Assembly: GCA_002493005.1 (NCBI GenBank)
Contig: DKXL01000021.1
Location: 1-64,000 of the forward strand
Direction of reading: 5' to 3'
Length of the DNA stretch: 64,000 nt
Origin: Ruminococcaceae bacterium UBA7127
Lineage (GTDB): Bacteria; Bacillota; Clostridia; Oscillospirales; Acutalibacteraceae
Below the pieces are notes generated by a model, which was not told the origin of the DNA, searched no databases, and saw nothing but the letters and a program-made list of their open reading frames with translations. How positions within the stretch are numbered: position 1 is the stretch's first letter; the number at the start of each line of letters is the position of its first letter. This document shows positions 53,089-61,240 of the stretch, in pieces. Both the position numbers and the translations under genes were made by a program.

Positions 53089-53499
53089 TTACACTTCCAT
53101 AGTTTTGGCGTTATGTAAAATCATTGTAAAAATATCATAGACTCTTTGCTTCTCATTATTCAGATAAAGATAACCAAATAATGCCTCAAGCCCGGTTGCG
53201 CTGTGATAATCGGCAACAGAGCTGTTTTTTGGCGTGCATTTAGGGGCGGCATTTCTTCCCCTTTTATAAATTGAAATTTCCTTGTCGGTGAGATTTGGCA
53301 TAATCAGCTTTGCAAACTGAGCCTGACTTTTGCAGTTTACAAGCGATACTTTTAATTTGTTTAATTCACCGACACTGCGGTTTGCAATATTTACAAGGTG
53401 CTCGCGCACAAGCAAATCGTACACACCGTCACCAACAAACGCAAGCGTAAGCGGTGAAACCTCATCGGCTTTTGTGTGAGATAAAGCTACATTTTCCAT
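53089..53499 (-). CDS. mrnC: Mini-ribonuclease III
   Basis: A compact RNase III catalytic domain of 136 residues without a dsRNA-binding domain, which in Bacillus matures 23S rRNA ends. The catalytic Asp24 lies in LAFVGDGVYDLLVREH, and ATGLEALFGYLYL holds the second acidic residue. It lies just downstream of obgE, so it may be co-transcribed with ribosome-assembly genes. Confidence 0.93.
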   Translation of the reverse strand: MENVALSHTKADEVSPLTLAFVGDGVYDLLVREHLVNIANRSVGELNKLKVSLVNCKSQAQFAKLIMPNLTDKEISIYKRGRNAAPKCTPKNSSVADYHSATGLEALFGYLYLNNEKQRVYDIFTMILHNAKTMEV

Positions 53500-53513
53500 A
53501 TTAAATCCCCGCC

Positions 53514-54785
53514 TTAGTCCATAAAGTCAAATTCAAGGTCGTATATAGAAACAGTATCGCCGTCACCGCAACCCTTTTGGCGCAGGGCTTCGATTACGCC
53601 GCCGTTTATCAGCACCTTTTGGAAGTAGTTTAGACTTTCATAATCATCAAAATTGATGCCCTTCATTACCTGTAGCAACCAATCAGCTTCAACAGTGTAA
53701 ATTCCGTTGACATTTTTGATGGTAACAGAGTGATCTTCAAAGTCATCTACTGTCATTACAGGAGCCGGCTCTGATTCATATCGTGTAATCGGCGGAAGCT
53801 TTGAAAGCATTTCCTGAATCTTTTTTAGCAACGGGTCAACGTCGTAGCGAATTGCCGCCATAATCGGGAAAAATTCATATCCCTGCTCCTCAACAAATGC
53901 TTTAAAATCGGCAATTTGTTCATCTGTTGCCATATCGCATTTGTTGCCTGCAACAACCATAGGACGCTGTGCAAGCTCAGGATTAAACTTTTTAAGTTCA
54001 CTGTTAATAGTTTCAAAATCCTCTTTTGGATCTCTGCCCTCACTGCCCGACACATCTACAATGTGGACAAGCATACGACAGCGCTCAACGTGGCGTAAAA
54101 ACTGATGCCCAAGTCCTGTTCCCTGCCATGCACCCTCGATAAGTCCGGGAATATCAGCCATTACAAACGAAGAGCCCTCGCCCATCGACACAACACCCAA
54201 AACAGGAGTGATGGTTGTAAAATGATAGTTTGCAATTTCGGGCTTTGCCTGAGAAACAACAGATACAAGTGTGCTTTTGCCAACATTTGGAAACCCTACA
54301 AGTCCTACGTCGGCAAGAAGTTTGAGTTCAAGCACAACGTCAAATTCTTCACCGGGCAAACCGGGCTTTGCAAATCGCGGAACCTGACGAACCGGTGTTG
54401 CAAAGTGAGGATTGCCCCAACCGCCCTTGCCGCCTTTAGCAACAATATACGGCTCATCTGTAGAAACATCGGCAAGGATTCTTCCTGAGTTTTCTTCCTT
54501 AACAAGCGTTCCGACAGGAACACGAATGATTAAATCCTCGGCATTTTTGCCTCTGCATCTGCCGCCTCTGCCGTTTTCGCCCTTAGGTGCTGTATATTTG
54601 CGCTTGTAACGAAAATCGGCAAGCGTTGAAAGATTTGAGTCGGCTACAAATACAATGTTGCCTCCCCTGCCGCCGTCACCGCCGTCAGGACCGCCTGCCG
54701 CAATATATTTTTCTCGGTGAAACGACACAGCGCCGTCGCCGCCGTCACCTGCTTTAATCTTAATTTTGGCTGTATCAACAAACAT
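53514..54785 (-). CDS. obgE: GTPase ObgE/CgtA
   Basis: Ribosome-associated GTPase needed for 50S assembly and, in Bacillus, for sporulation onset. It shows the Gly-rich Obg fold (AGDGGDGAVSFHREKYIAAGG, quoted in part), the G domain with GFPNVGKS (164-171), DIPG and NKCD, and a C-terminal OCT domain (from about residue 345). Length 423 is standard. AAAGGAG precedes the ATG. Confidence 0.97.
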   Translation of the reverse strand: MFVDTAKIKIKAGDGGDGAVSFHREKYIAAGGPDGGDGGRGGNIVFVADSNLSTLADFRYKRKYTAPKGENGRGGRCRGKNAEDLIIRVPVGTLVKEENSGRILADVSTDEPYIVAKGGKGGWGNPHFATPVRQVPRFAKPGLPGEEFDVVLELKLLADVGLVGFPNVGKSTLVSVVSQAKPEIANYHFTTITPVLGVVSMGEGSSFVMADIPGLIEGAWQGTGLGHQFLRHVERCRMLVHIVDVSGSEGRDPKEDFETINSELKKFNPELAQRPMVVAGNKCDMATDEQIADFKAFVEEQGYEFFPIMAAIRYDVDPLLKKIQEMLSKLPPITRYESEPAPVMTVDDFEDHSVTIKNVNGIYTVEADWLLQVMKGINFDDYESLNYFQKVLINGGVIEALRQKGCGDGDTVSIYDLEFDFMD

Positions 54786-54818
54786 ATGATACTCCTTTCA
54801 TCAGTTCATAACAGAAAT

Positions 54819-55202
54819 TCAACCGATTATATCGGGTATATCAATATGAAAAATTTTCATTATATCACTAAGCCCCTGGCAGACCTCTTCCTTTGAAAAA
54901 TTATTTTCCTCGAGAAAATCATCAGACATTTCTCCGAGAGTTCTGTAAAAATCAAGGGCAATTTCAAGCATAGCATTATTAGGGTTTTGCTCTGTTGCAT
55001 CAAAAAGAATATTCTCAGCTTCATTGATTTTACCCTGTTTTATTTTGCGCATTAAGTCAAGATATAATTCTCCCTCTGCTGAATAATTACCGTATTCATC
55101 AGGGAGCGCTCTGTAAACTTCTGCATTGCGTTTTAAAATCATTCTTGCAATAAACTGCACCATCATTTGAATTTGGCGCATCAGATAATCATTTTGAAAC
55201 AT
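54819..55202 (-). CDS. DUF6483-like small protein
   Basis: A 127-residue, mostly helical soluble protein opening MFQNDYLMRQIQMMVQFIARM, with Ala/Asn/Glu-rich TPR-like helices after it. It fits the DUF6483 pattern seen in gut Clostridia; function unknown. It sits between rpmA and obgE, 33 bp from obgE. Confidence 0.65.
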   Translation of the reverse strand: MFQNDYLMRQIQMMVQFIARMILKRNAEVYRALPDEYGNYSAEGELYLDLMRKIKQGKINEAENILFDATEQNPNNAMLEIALDFYRTLGEMSDDFLEENNFSKEEVCQGLSDIMKIFHIDIPDIIG

Positions 55203-55239
55203 AAATACTCCGCAAATCTAAGATTTATCTTGCCAAAAT

Positions 55240-55266
55240 TAAATGAGGGTGGAAAAATCCACCCTC
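55240..55266 (-). terminator. Terminator after rpmA
   Basis: GAGGGTGGA (55245-55253), loop AAAA, TCCACCCTC (55258-55266), then ATTTAATTTTG on the minus strand; only 14 bp past the rpmA stop. Confidence 0.8.
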
Positions 55267-55280
55267 AACTGCATTTTATG

Positions 55281-55565
55281 TTACTGCTCAACAGGATAAA
55301 CGCTTGCACGCTTTCTGTCTTTGCCAACACGCTCAAACTTAACTACACCGTCAATCTTAGCGAACAATGTATCGTCAGAGCCTCTGCCTACATTTTCACC
55401 CGGGTGAATATGTGTGCCTCTCTGCTTTACGAGGATGTTGCCTGCGAGAACCTTCTGACCGTCTGCACGCTTAACGCCAAGACGCTTTGATTCACTGTCA
55501 CGGCCGTTCTTTGTAGAACCCATACCTTTTTTGTGAGCGAATAACTGAATGTTAATTTTAAGCAT
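55281..55565 (-). CDS. rpmA: Ribosomal protein L27 (precursor form)
   Basis: 50S subunit protein reaching the peptidyl-transferase centre. It is made with an N-terminal extension MLKINIQLF ahead of the mature AHKKGMGSTKNGRDS sequence. The extension ends in the xLQLF-like motif that the protease Prp cleaves in other Firmicutes. Prp is encoded immediately upstream, in keeping with this maturation. 94 residues. Confidence 0.97.
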   Translation of the reverse strand: MLKINIQLFAHKKGMGSTKNGRDSESKRLGVKRADGQKVLAGNILVKQRGTHIHPGENVGRGSDDTLFAKIDGVVKFERVGKDRKRASVYPVEQ

Positions 55566-55569
55566 TACC

Positions 55570-55887
55570 TTACACCTCCGAAATTTTAACTTTAATATAC
55601 TTATTGTATTGCTCTGAAAGAGCAGTTAAGTGAAGCTCAAGCCCTGATAAAATAACACCGGCTTTTTTAGCTTCATTTAGCGGCAACTTTAAACTCATAA
55701 AGCCGTCGCGTTCGGTAACTTCAGCATCAATATGCTGAATATCGGTTATTGTATTTGCCGCCATATAGGTTGCAGAACTGACTGCCGCACAAACAATGTC
55801 AGAGCCTTGCTCGGAATAATCCGAATGTCCGCTTACCATAAAGGCGTTTATTACATCATCCGATTTAAAAAATGTTACCGTAATCAT
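55570..55887 (-). CDS. prp: Prp, cysteine protease for L27 maturation
   Basis: A 105-residue cysteine protease (YsxB family). The catalytic pair is His21 in SGHSDYSEQGSD and Cys33 in DIVCAAVS. It removes the N-terminal extension of L27. The gene is between rplU (3 bp) and rpmA (4 bp), the conserved order rplU-prp-rpmA. Confidence 0.95.
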   Translation of the reverse strand: MITVTFFKSDDVINAFMVSGHSDYSEQGSDIVCAAVSSATYMAANTITDIQHIDAEVTERDGFMSLKLPLNEAKKAGVILSGLELHLTALSEQYNKYIKVKISEV

Positions 55888-55890
55888 AAA

Positions 55891-56199
55891 TTAGGCTTCG
55901 ATTGAAGTAATCTTAACCTGTGTGTAAGGCTGTCTGTGACCCTTTGCTCTCTTCTCGCCCTTCTTAGGCTTGTAAGTGCAAACTCTGATTTTTTTGCCTT
56001 TACCGTTCTTTAATACTTCTGCTGTAACCTTAGCACCGTCAACAAGAGGAGTGCCAACCTTGATGCCGTCGTCAGTACCAACTGCAACTACATCAAATGT
56101 TACTGTGTCGTTTGCTTGGGCTTCAAGCTTCTCAATAAAGATAACTTCGTCCTGAGTTACCTTGTACTGCTTGCCGCCTGTCTGAATAACTGCGTACAT
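55891..56199 (-). CDS. rplU: Ribosomal protein L21
   Basis: A 102-residue 50S protein: YAVIQTGGKQYKVTQ at the N-terminus and KRAKGHRQPYTQVKI near the C-terminus, both diagnostic. It is first in the rplU-prp-rpmA operon and is preceded by a leader hairpin. Confidence 0.98.
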   Translation of the reverse strand: MYAVIQTGGKQYKVTQDEVIFIEKLEAQANDTVTFDVVAVGTDDGIKVGTPLVDGAKVTAEVLKNGKGKKIRVCTYKPKKGEKRAKGHRQPYTQVKITSIEA

Positions 56200-56272
56200 T
56201 TTAGTACCATCCTTTACATTGGGCTCGCTATCTGTGGGTGGAACAAATCACTTATAACCCACAATATGCGGC
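56200..56272 (-). promoter_or_regulatory. L21 leader region
   Basis: The transcribed leader of rplU, about 73 nt, contains GTGGGT and ACCCAC (56236-56263 region), which form a stem around the loop. Ribosomal L21 leaders of this kind are known regulatory RNAs in Firmicutes; the match to that family was judged by position and hairpin only. Confidence 0.55.
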
Positions 56273-56278
56273 TTATAT

Positions 56279-56307
56279 ACTATATCACAAAACAAGACAG
56301 ATGTCAA
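56279..56307 (-). promoter_or_regulatory. Consensus promoter of the rplU operon
   Basis: Minus strand TTGACA (56307-56302), exactly 17 bp, TATAGT (56284-56279). The same hexamer pair and spacing as the sRNA promoter at 15614-15642. Confidence 0.85.
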
Positions 56308-56343
56308 CGATTTTTTTAATATTTAAAAACGTCTGCAAATTTT

Positions 56344-57195
56344 TTATAAATTGTTTTGTACAAGAGCCGCTTTTAAAGTATTTTTCATCAAAGTTGCGAT
56401 TGTCATTGGGCCTACTCCGCCCGGAACAGGAGTTATGTATGAGCACTTGTCCTTTACTGCCTCAAAATCAACATCGCCGCAAAGCTTGCCGTTTTCATCT
56501 CTGTCCATACCGACATCAATTACAACTGCGCCGTCCTTGACCATATCGGGTGTTACAAACTTGGGTCTGCCCACAGCGGCAACAAGAATGTCTGCACCTG
56601 CGCAAATTTCTGAGAGATTTTGGGTGCGGCTGTGACAAATTGTTACGGTTGCATTTTCGTGAAGCAAAAGCATAGCCATAGGCTTGCCGACAATATTACT
56701 TCTGCCGATTACAACACAGTTTTTGCCGCAAACAGGAATGTCATATGCATGCAACATTTCCATTACGCCTGCCGGAGTGCAGGGCAAAAAGTCGTACTCG
56801 CCCAACATAATTTTGCCGACATTTACTGCATGGAACGCGTCAACGTCTTTGAGCGGATTTATAGCTTCTATTACCGCTTTGTCATCAAGGTGCTTAGGCA
56901 ACGGAAGCTGAACAAGAATGCCGTTAATATCAGGCTTTTCGTTAAGAGTTCTTACGAGTTCGAGAAGTTCCTCCTGAGTTGTGTCTGCACCAAGCGCATA
57001 CTCCTCTGACTTAAACCCTACAAGCTCACAAGCCTTTTTCTTGTTGTTAACATAAACTCGTGACGCAGGGTCGTCACCAACGATAACCACTGCTAAGCCG
57101 GGTGTTATGCCGTGCTCTGCCTTAAGCTTCTGCACTTGATTTTTTACTTCTTCTTTTACCTGTGCCGATACCATTTTGCCGTCTATAATCTGCAT
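56344..57195 (-). CDS. folD: Methylenetetrahydrofolate dehydrogenase/cyclohydrolase
   Basis: Bifunctional one-carbon enzyme of 283 residues. IIDGKMVSAQVKEEV and VYVNNKKKACELVG carry the catalytic Lys; GILVQLPLPKHL and VIGRSNIVGKPMAMLLL are the folate and nucleotide-binding blocks. The start at 57195 has AAGGAGG upstream and lies 74 bp inside the end of lgt, an unusually long overlap. Confidence 0.96.
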   Translation of the reverse strand: MQIIDGKMVSAQVKEEVKNQVQKLKAEHGITPGLAVVIVGDDPASRVYVNNKKKACELVGFKSEEYALGADTTQEELLELVRTLNEKPDINGILVQLPLPKHLDDKAVIEAINPLKDVDAFHAVNVGKIMLGEYDFLPCTPAGVMEMLHAYDIPVCGKNCVVIGRSNIVGKPMAMLLLHENATVTICHSRTQNLSEICAGADILVAAVGRPKFVTPDMVKDGAVVIDVGMDRDENGKLCGDVDFEAVKDKCSYITPVPGGVGPMTIATLMKNTLKAALVQNNL

Positions 57196-58006
57196 AAAAC
57201 GGATCCTCCTTTTTTCTGTTTATAATTAAAAATACAATACCTGTTAAAAAAATGAGTGCTGACAAAAGCTGAGATACTCTTATATCTGCTCCGAATATTT
57301 GGAACGGAAGATACAAACTATCTGTTCTGAGCCCTTCAACCAACATCCTTTCAAAGCCGTACCATACAAGGTACATAAAGAAAATCTGACCTGCGTATTT
57401 TTGTTTGTACTTGCCGTAAAAATGCAACAGAACAAATCCCAAAAGACACCACATTGACTCGTAGAAAAAGCAAGGATGAACGCAAACGCTGCCTGTGCCC
57501 TCACTCATCATTCCCCACGGCAGAGTCGTTACGGTACCGTATGCCTCTTGGTTCATAAAATTGCCCCAACGTCCTATTCCCTGTCCGATGAGGAATCCGG
57601 TCATTGCAATGTCCAGAATAGGCATTATTTTCATTTTTTGTATTTTGGCAACTGTTAATCCGCCAATCATTGAGCCGATTATACCGCCGTAAATAGCAAG
57701 ACCGCCATTGTTGATTTTGAGTATTTCAATCGGATGCTGACCGTAATAGTCCCACTTGAACAGGCAAAAATAAAGACGTGCTCCGATTATGCCTGTGATG
57801 ATACCTACCAACACACAATTAATGAGTTTGTTTGAATCAACATTGTAACGCGGTGAGCTTTTGTATGCATAAAGCACGGCAAGCAGCAACCCACAGGCTA
57901 TGATAATTCCATACCAATAAACCGGATACGAACCGATTGTAAATGCTATGGGATTTATTGTAAACTCCCATCCCAGTCCAGGAAAAACTACATGATAATC
58001 TTCCAT
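57122..58006 (-). CDS. lgt: Prolipoprotein diacylglyceryl transferase
   Basis: Membrane enzyme that adds diacylglycerol to the lipobox Cys of prolipoproteins, such as those at 25.6, 37.7 and 50 kb. About seven membrane helices; the conserved GRWGNFMNQEAYG lies in the middle, with IGARLYFCLF before it. At 294 residues it has a basic C-terminal tail of about 30 residues whose last 74 bp overlap folD in another frame. Confidence 0.95.
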   Translation of the reverse strand: MEDYHVVFPGLGWEFTINPIAFTIGSYPVYWYGIIIACGLLLAVLYAYKSSPRYNVDSNKLINCVLVGIITGIIGARLYFCLFKWDYYGQHPIEILKINNGGLAIYGGIIGSMIGGLTVAKIQKMKIMPILDIAMTGFLIGQGIGRWGNFMNQEAYGTVTTLPWGMMSEGTGSVCVHPCFFYESMWCLLGFVLLHFYGKYKQKYAGQIFFMYLVWYGFERMLVEGLRTDSLYLPFQIFGADIRVSQLLSALIFLTGIVFLIINRKKEDPFYADYRRQNGIGTGKRRSKKSSAEA

Positions 58007-58008
58007 AA

Positions 58009-59289
58009 TTAAGCCTCTTCCTCCAGCTGCTTGACAACCGACAATGTGCAGTTGTTTACGTCAAGCATTTCTAAAAGTCTGCTGTTCACATCATCAAAGG
58101 TTGTCTTTGCAACTGCGTCAATGTGAGAAAACATCTCATTGCCGTTAAAATGATAGTCGATAATTGCATTGGAAATAGAGCTTACCGAATTAAGAGAAGA
58201 TATGATAGAGCCGTAAACTGCCTTTTTGGAAATCTCAAAATCATCTTCCGAGAGTCCTTCCTTTTTCTGCTTTGAAATATACTGCTTAATCATTTCGGCA
58301 GCCTGCTTGGGCGCTCTTGATTCGCCGCTGAAAATCACCGAACAATATCCCGGCCCTTCAAAAAGCTCATATGCAAATGTTGAATTAATGAGGTTTGCAT
58401 CCATAAGACTGCGGTAAAGTTCACTTGTGGGAGAAGCTATCATTGAAAGCAAGATGTCGGTTTGAGCAAGCTTGCTTTCGTCAAGCATTCTGTCTGCCCT
58501 CTCCTTAAAGCCGAGATTAAAAAGCGGCATTGATACAGGGAAACACTGCTCAACATATGGTTCACAGATTTTATAAGGCTCGTCCTCAAAATAATTTGTA
58601 ATATTGTGCTTTTGACAGGGCTTTAGCATCTTATCTGCTGTTTTAAGCACCTGCTCTACTGTCACATTGCCTGAAACGCAAAGCACCATATTGTTGAGAT
58701 TGTAAAACACATTGTATACATCATACAATTTTTCGGCTGTGATTTGTGCGATTGTTTCAACAGTACCTGCAATATCAATCTTGACAGGATGATTCTTGTA
58801 CATTGCCTCAAGCATATTAAACATAACGCGCCAGTCAGGCGAATCATCATACATCTTGATTTCCTGACCGATTATCCCCTGCTCCTTGGCAACAGTCTGT
58901 GCCGTAAAATAGGGATCTTGAACAAAATCAAGCAGTATTTCAAGACTTTCGTCAAACTTGTCTGTGCAAGAGAACAGATAACATGTCTTTTCAAAACTCG
59001 TATAAGCGTTAGCGTTTGCACCTGTTTTGGCGTATCGTACGAAAGCGTCGCCATCCTCACTTTCAAACAACTTGTGTTCAAGATAGTGTGCAATGCCATC
59101 CGGTACTGTGATTACACTGCCGTCGTCAACAGAAAACTTTGTATTGACACTGCCGTAGCGTGTACCAAAGATTGCATAAGCTGAATTGTAGCCCTGCTTA
59201 GGATAAACATAAATTGTCAGTCCGGAGTTATGATCGATTTTATAGTAGCTATCGCCTGCACGCTCGGATTTTATTTCGGTTATATTCAT
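58009..59289 (-). CDS. M16-family zinc peptidase (YmfH-like)
   Basis: A 426-residue M16 peptidase. The inverted zinc motif HYLEH (in GIAHYLEHKLFE) is intact, with the downstream Glu region present, so this is the catalytic member of the pair. The C-terminal half is the second, degenerate M16 domain. It is separated by 13 bp from the second M16 gene, as with ymfF-ymfH of Bacillus. Substrate unknown. Confidence 0.88.
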   Translation of the reverse strand: MNITEIKSERAGDSYYKIDHNSGLTIYVYPKQGYNSAYAIFGTRYGSVNTKFSVDDGSVITVPDGIAHYLEHKLFESEDGDAFVRYAKTGANANAYTSFEKTCYLFSCTDKFDESLEILLDFVQDPYFTAQTVAKEQGIIGQEIKMYDDSPDWRVMFNMLEAMYKNHPVKIDIAGTVETIAQITAEKLYDVYNVFYNLNNMVLCVSGNVTVEQVLKTADKMLKPCQKHNITNYFEDEPYKICEPYVEQCFPVSMPLFNLGFKERADRMLDESKLAQTDILLSMIASPTSELYRSLMDANLINSTFAYELFEGPGYCSVIFSGESRAPKQAAEMIKQYISKQKKEGLSEDDFEISKKAVYGSIISSLNSVSSISNAIIDYHFNGNEMFSHIDAVAKTTFDDVNSRLLEMLDVNNCTLSVVKQLEEEA

Positions 59290-59302
59290 TTGCTCACCCC
59301 TC

Positions 59303-60571
59303 TTACTTATTACTTAGCTGATAGACTGTATCAAGCACAAGGCTTTTCGCCGCGCTCACAATTTCTTCTTTGGTAACAGCCTCCATCTCGGCTGATACCT
59401 CTTCAACAGTCTTAAGTGACTTACCAAGAATTTGATTTGTATACCAAGATTCAATACCGCTTACAGTATCATTTGTAGTACGGAAAGAATTGATAACAGC
59501 CATTTTTGTTGCTTCAATTTCAAAATCAGAGATAACTCCGTTTTTCATATCATCAACTTCTTTTAAAATAGCCTTCTCGGCTTTTTCAAGATTGTCACCC
59601 TCAACACCGCTGTCGATTGTCATTATGCCCTTGTGGGAGTCAAATCTTGAAGCACAATAGTAACAAAGGCTTTGCTTTTCACGCACATTATTAAACAGCT
59701 TGGAGCTTGCTGTTCCGCCTAAAATTGCACACATCAGCTTTGCCGCATTTACTCGTTCGTCAGGGATTGCAATTCCTGTTCTAAAGCCCATAACAAGTTT
59801 AGACTGTGAAAGTTCTGACATTGTTTCGCAAACGTGTTTTGTTTCGTTGCAATCACTTTTAACATCAGTAGAAAGTTTTTCGACGTTACGCTTGACATTT
59901 GCAAATGCATCCGTAAACACCTGCAACGCTTTGTCAGCGGGACTGTCACCTACATATATAATTTCAAACCTCGCAGTTTTTAAAAGAGTTTGCCACGACT
60001 GATAAAGTGACTGCGGTGTAATTTCCTTAATCTTATCGGGAGTACCATAGCGCATAATGCCAAAAACCTCATCGGCACACATATTTTTGATAAGCTGTAC
60101 GTTTGCATAAATTCGTTTGTCGTTAAATTCAGCGTCAATAAGGTCAAGCAGTTGTCTGCGCTCCTGTTCAACCTCACTTTGGGCAAATGCATTGTCGGTT
60201 ATATTTGGTTCAAAAATAACACTGCACAGCAATGACGACAGCTCACAAGCAATGCTTTCACCGTCAAATGCGTATCTGTCGTCAAGACCCGAAACGGTAA
60301 TTCTGAGCACCTGACAATCGCCCGCCTTTGTTATGGACACAGAAATGTCAGCGCCGTATAATGAGCAGAGCTTTTTGCTGAGCTGAGTAAAGTCGGGATA
60401 AGCCTTGCAGGAACGAGATAGAACTCCGCAAAGCAACGCATTTGCAGACGCTGTTTCTTCTGACAAAGGCACAATAATATTAGCACTTATTTTCATAGTT
60501 TTAAAACGGCTGTCCCTTATACTGCTGAAACAGACACCGTCCGAAATCATTGTTCGTTCGATTGTATTCAT
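59303..60571 (-). CDS. M16-family peptidase homologue without zinc motif (YmfF-like)
   Basis: A 422-residue M16-fold protein lacking HXXEH: the equivalent region reads SANALLCGVLSRSC. It is likely the non-catalytic partner of the next gene, as in two-subunit M16 peptidases. Start ATG 60571. No clear promoter was identified upstream; the 669-bp gap up to the integrase is described separately. Confidence 0.85.
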   Translation of the reverse strand: MNTIERTMISDGVCFSSIRDSRFKTMKISANIIVPLSEETASANALLCGVLSRSCKAYPDFTQLSKKLCSLYGADISVSITKAGDCQVLRITVSGLDDRYAFDGESIACELSSLLCSVIFEPNITDNAFAQSEVEQERRQLLDLIDAEFNDKRIYANVQLIKNMCADEVFGIMRYGTPDKIKEITPQSLYQSWQTLLKTARFEIIYVGDSPADKALQVFTDAFANVKRNVEKLSTDVKSDCNETKHVCETMSELSQSKLVMGFRTGIAIPDERVNAAKLMCAILGGTASSKLFNNVREKQSLCYYCASRFDSHKGIMTIDSGVEGDNLEKAEKAILKEVDDMKNGVISDFEIEATKMAVINSFRTTNDTVSGIESWYTNQILGKSLKTVEEVSAEMEAVTKEEIVSAAKSLVLDTVYQLSNK

Positions 60572-60789
60572 AAAATCATCTCCATATCAGATAATCGTAT
60601 TTTATATTGTAACACAAAATATCCGATTATAAAAGTGCTATGAAGAATTAATACAAATTTTTGCTGAACAATGTTAATAATATTACAGAAAAGTTGAATA
60701 AAAACACTGTATGCTTTATTGACAATCTTCTTGAAACAGCATAGAAAAATCAAGAAACAAAGAACACAATAAAGAACAAGGCACTTTTG

Positions 60790-60838
60790 AGAAAAAGAAA
60801 AATCCCGAAAGCCCAATATTTATCGGACTTCCGAGATT
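60790..60838 (-). terminator. Imperfect hairpin with T-run beside tRNA 3'-end copy 1
   Basis: An 18-bp imperfect stem (60801-60838, about 14 pairs) followed on the minus strand by TTTCTTTTTC. It lies on the M16 side of the first tRNA-like fragment, as the natural terminator of a tRNA gene would. Confidence 0.55.
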
Positions 60839-60846
60839 ACAAATGT

Positions 60847-60861
60847 TGGTGCGAGTAACGG
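60847..60861 (-). other. Degenerate tRNA 3'-end fragment, copy 1
   Basis: TGGTGCGAGTAACGG, whose complement ends CTCGCACCA. It matches the better-kept copy at 61049-61063 apart from one base (A versus G). It is read as an old attachment-site remnant. Confidence 0.45.
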
Positions 60862-60864
60862 ATT

Positions 60865-60924
60865 TTATAAATTAAAAGACTTAGTTCTCGCTTGTTGCAT
60901 CCACGTTTTTGGGAATAAAGTCAT
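60865..60924 (-). CDS. Possible 19-residue peptide
   Basis: A short reading frame MTLFPKTWMQQARTKSFNL with AAGGAGAG (60930-60937) 5 nt upstream and a hairpin AAAAACAATCC/GGATTGTTTTT (60938-60962) just before it. The ribosome-binding site is unusually good for chance. It lies inside the putative scar between the two tRNA-end copies, so it may be the remnant of a gene of a lost element. No function assigned. Confidence 0.3.
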   Translation of the reverse strand: MTLFPKTWMQQARTKSFNL

Positions 60925-60978
60925 AAACGCTCTCCTTAAAAACAATCCACCGGATTGTTTTTGCCTTCGGCACAGTCG

Positions 60979-60994
60979 CCTTCAAGTCCCGTCA
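60979..60994. repeat. Inverted copy of tRNA T-arm sequence
   Basis: CCTTCAAGTCCCGTCA on the plus strand, an exact inverted match of 61058-61073. Together they flank the terminator hairpin at 61016-61045. Confidence 0.6.
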
Positions 60995-61009
60995 ATCGCT
61001 TGCTTGGTA

Positions 61010-61045
61010 AAAAATAAGAAGGATATCTTATTTGATATCCTTCTT
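61010..61045 (-). terminator. Terminator beside tRNA 3'-end copy 2
   Basis: AAGAAGGATATC (61016-61027), 6-nt loop, GATATCCTTCTT (61034-61045), then TTATTTTTT on the minus strand. A perfect 12-bp stem directly after the tRNA-like 3' end. Confidence 0.85.
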
Positions 61046-61048
61046 TAA

Positions 61049-61073
61049 TGGTGCGAGTGACGGGACTTGAAGG
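61049..61073 (-). other. tRNA 3'-end fragment, putative attachment site (tRNA-Leu-like)
   Basis: The complement reads TTCAAGTCCCGTCACTCGC followed by ACCA: a T-loop, T-stem, seven-base acceptor strand, discriminator base and CCA. The sequence beyond it, into the element, does not continue as a tRNA, so only the 3' end is present. It lies between the chromosome and the integrase gene, as a displaced attachment site would. tRNA-Leu is suggested by the CACTCGCACCA ending. Confidence 0.6.
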
Positions 61074-61240
61074 TCGGGATTTTAGCGGTATATACCAAAA
61101 TCAATGATTGCTTTTCAGGAATACTTTCCTTGCAATTCTTAGATTAAATATTAAAATGTAAGAAAATAAATCGGGGATTTGCTCCAATTTTGTTCCAAGA
61201 TAAAAATACAATGCTTGTTCATAGCTTTCTGCAATAAATA

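Noticed and set aside
61049..61140. A complete tRNA gene on the minus strand
   Set aside because: Only the T-arm, acceptor 3' strand and CCA are present. The upstream part has no anticodon arm, D-arm or matching GCGAGTG 5' acceptor strand.
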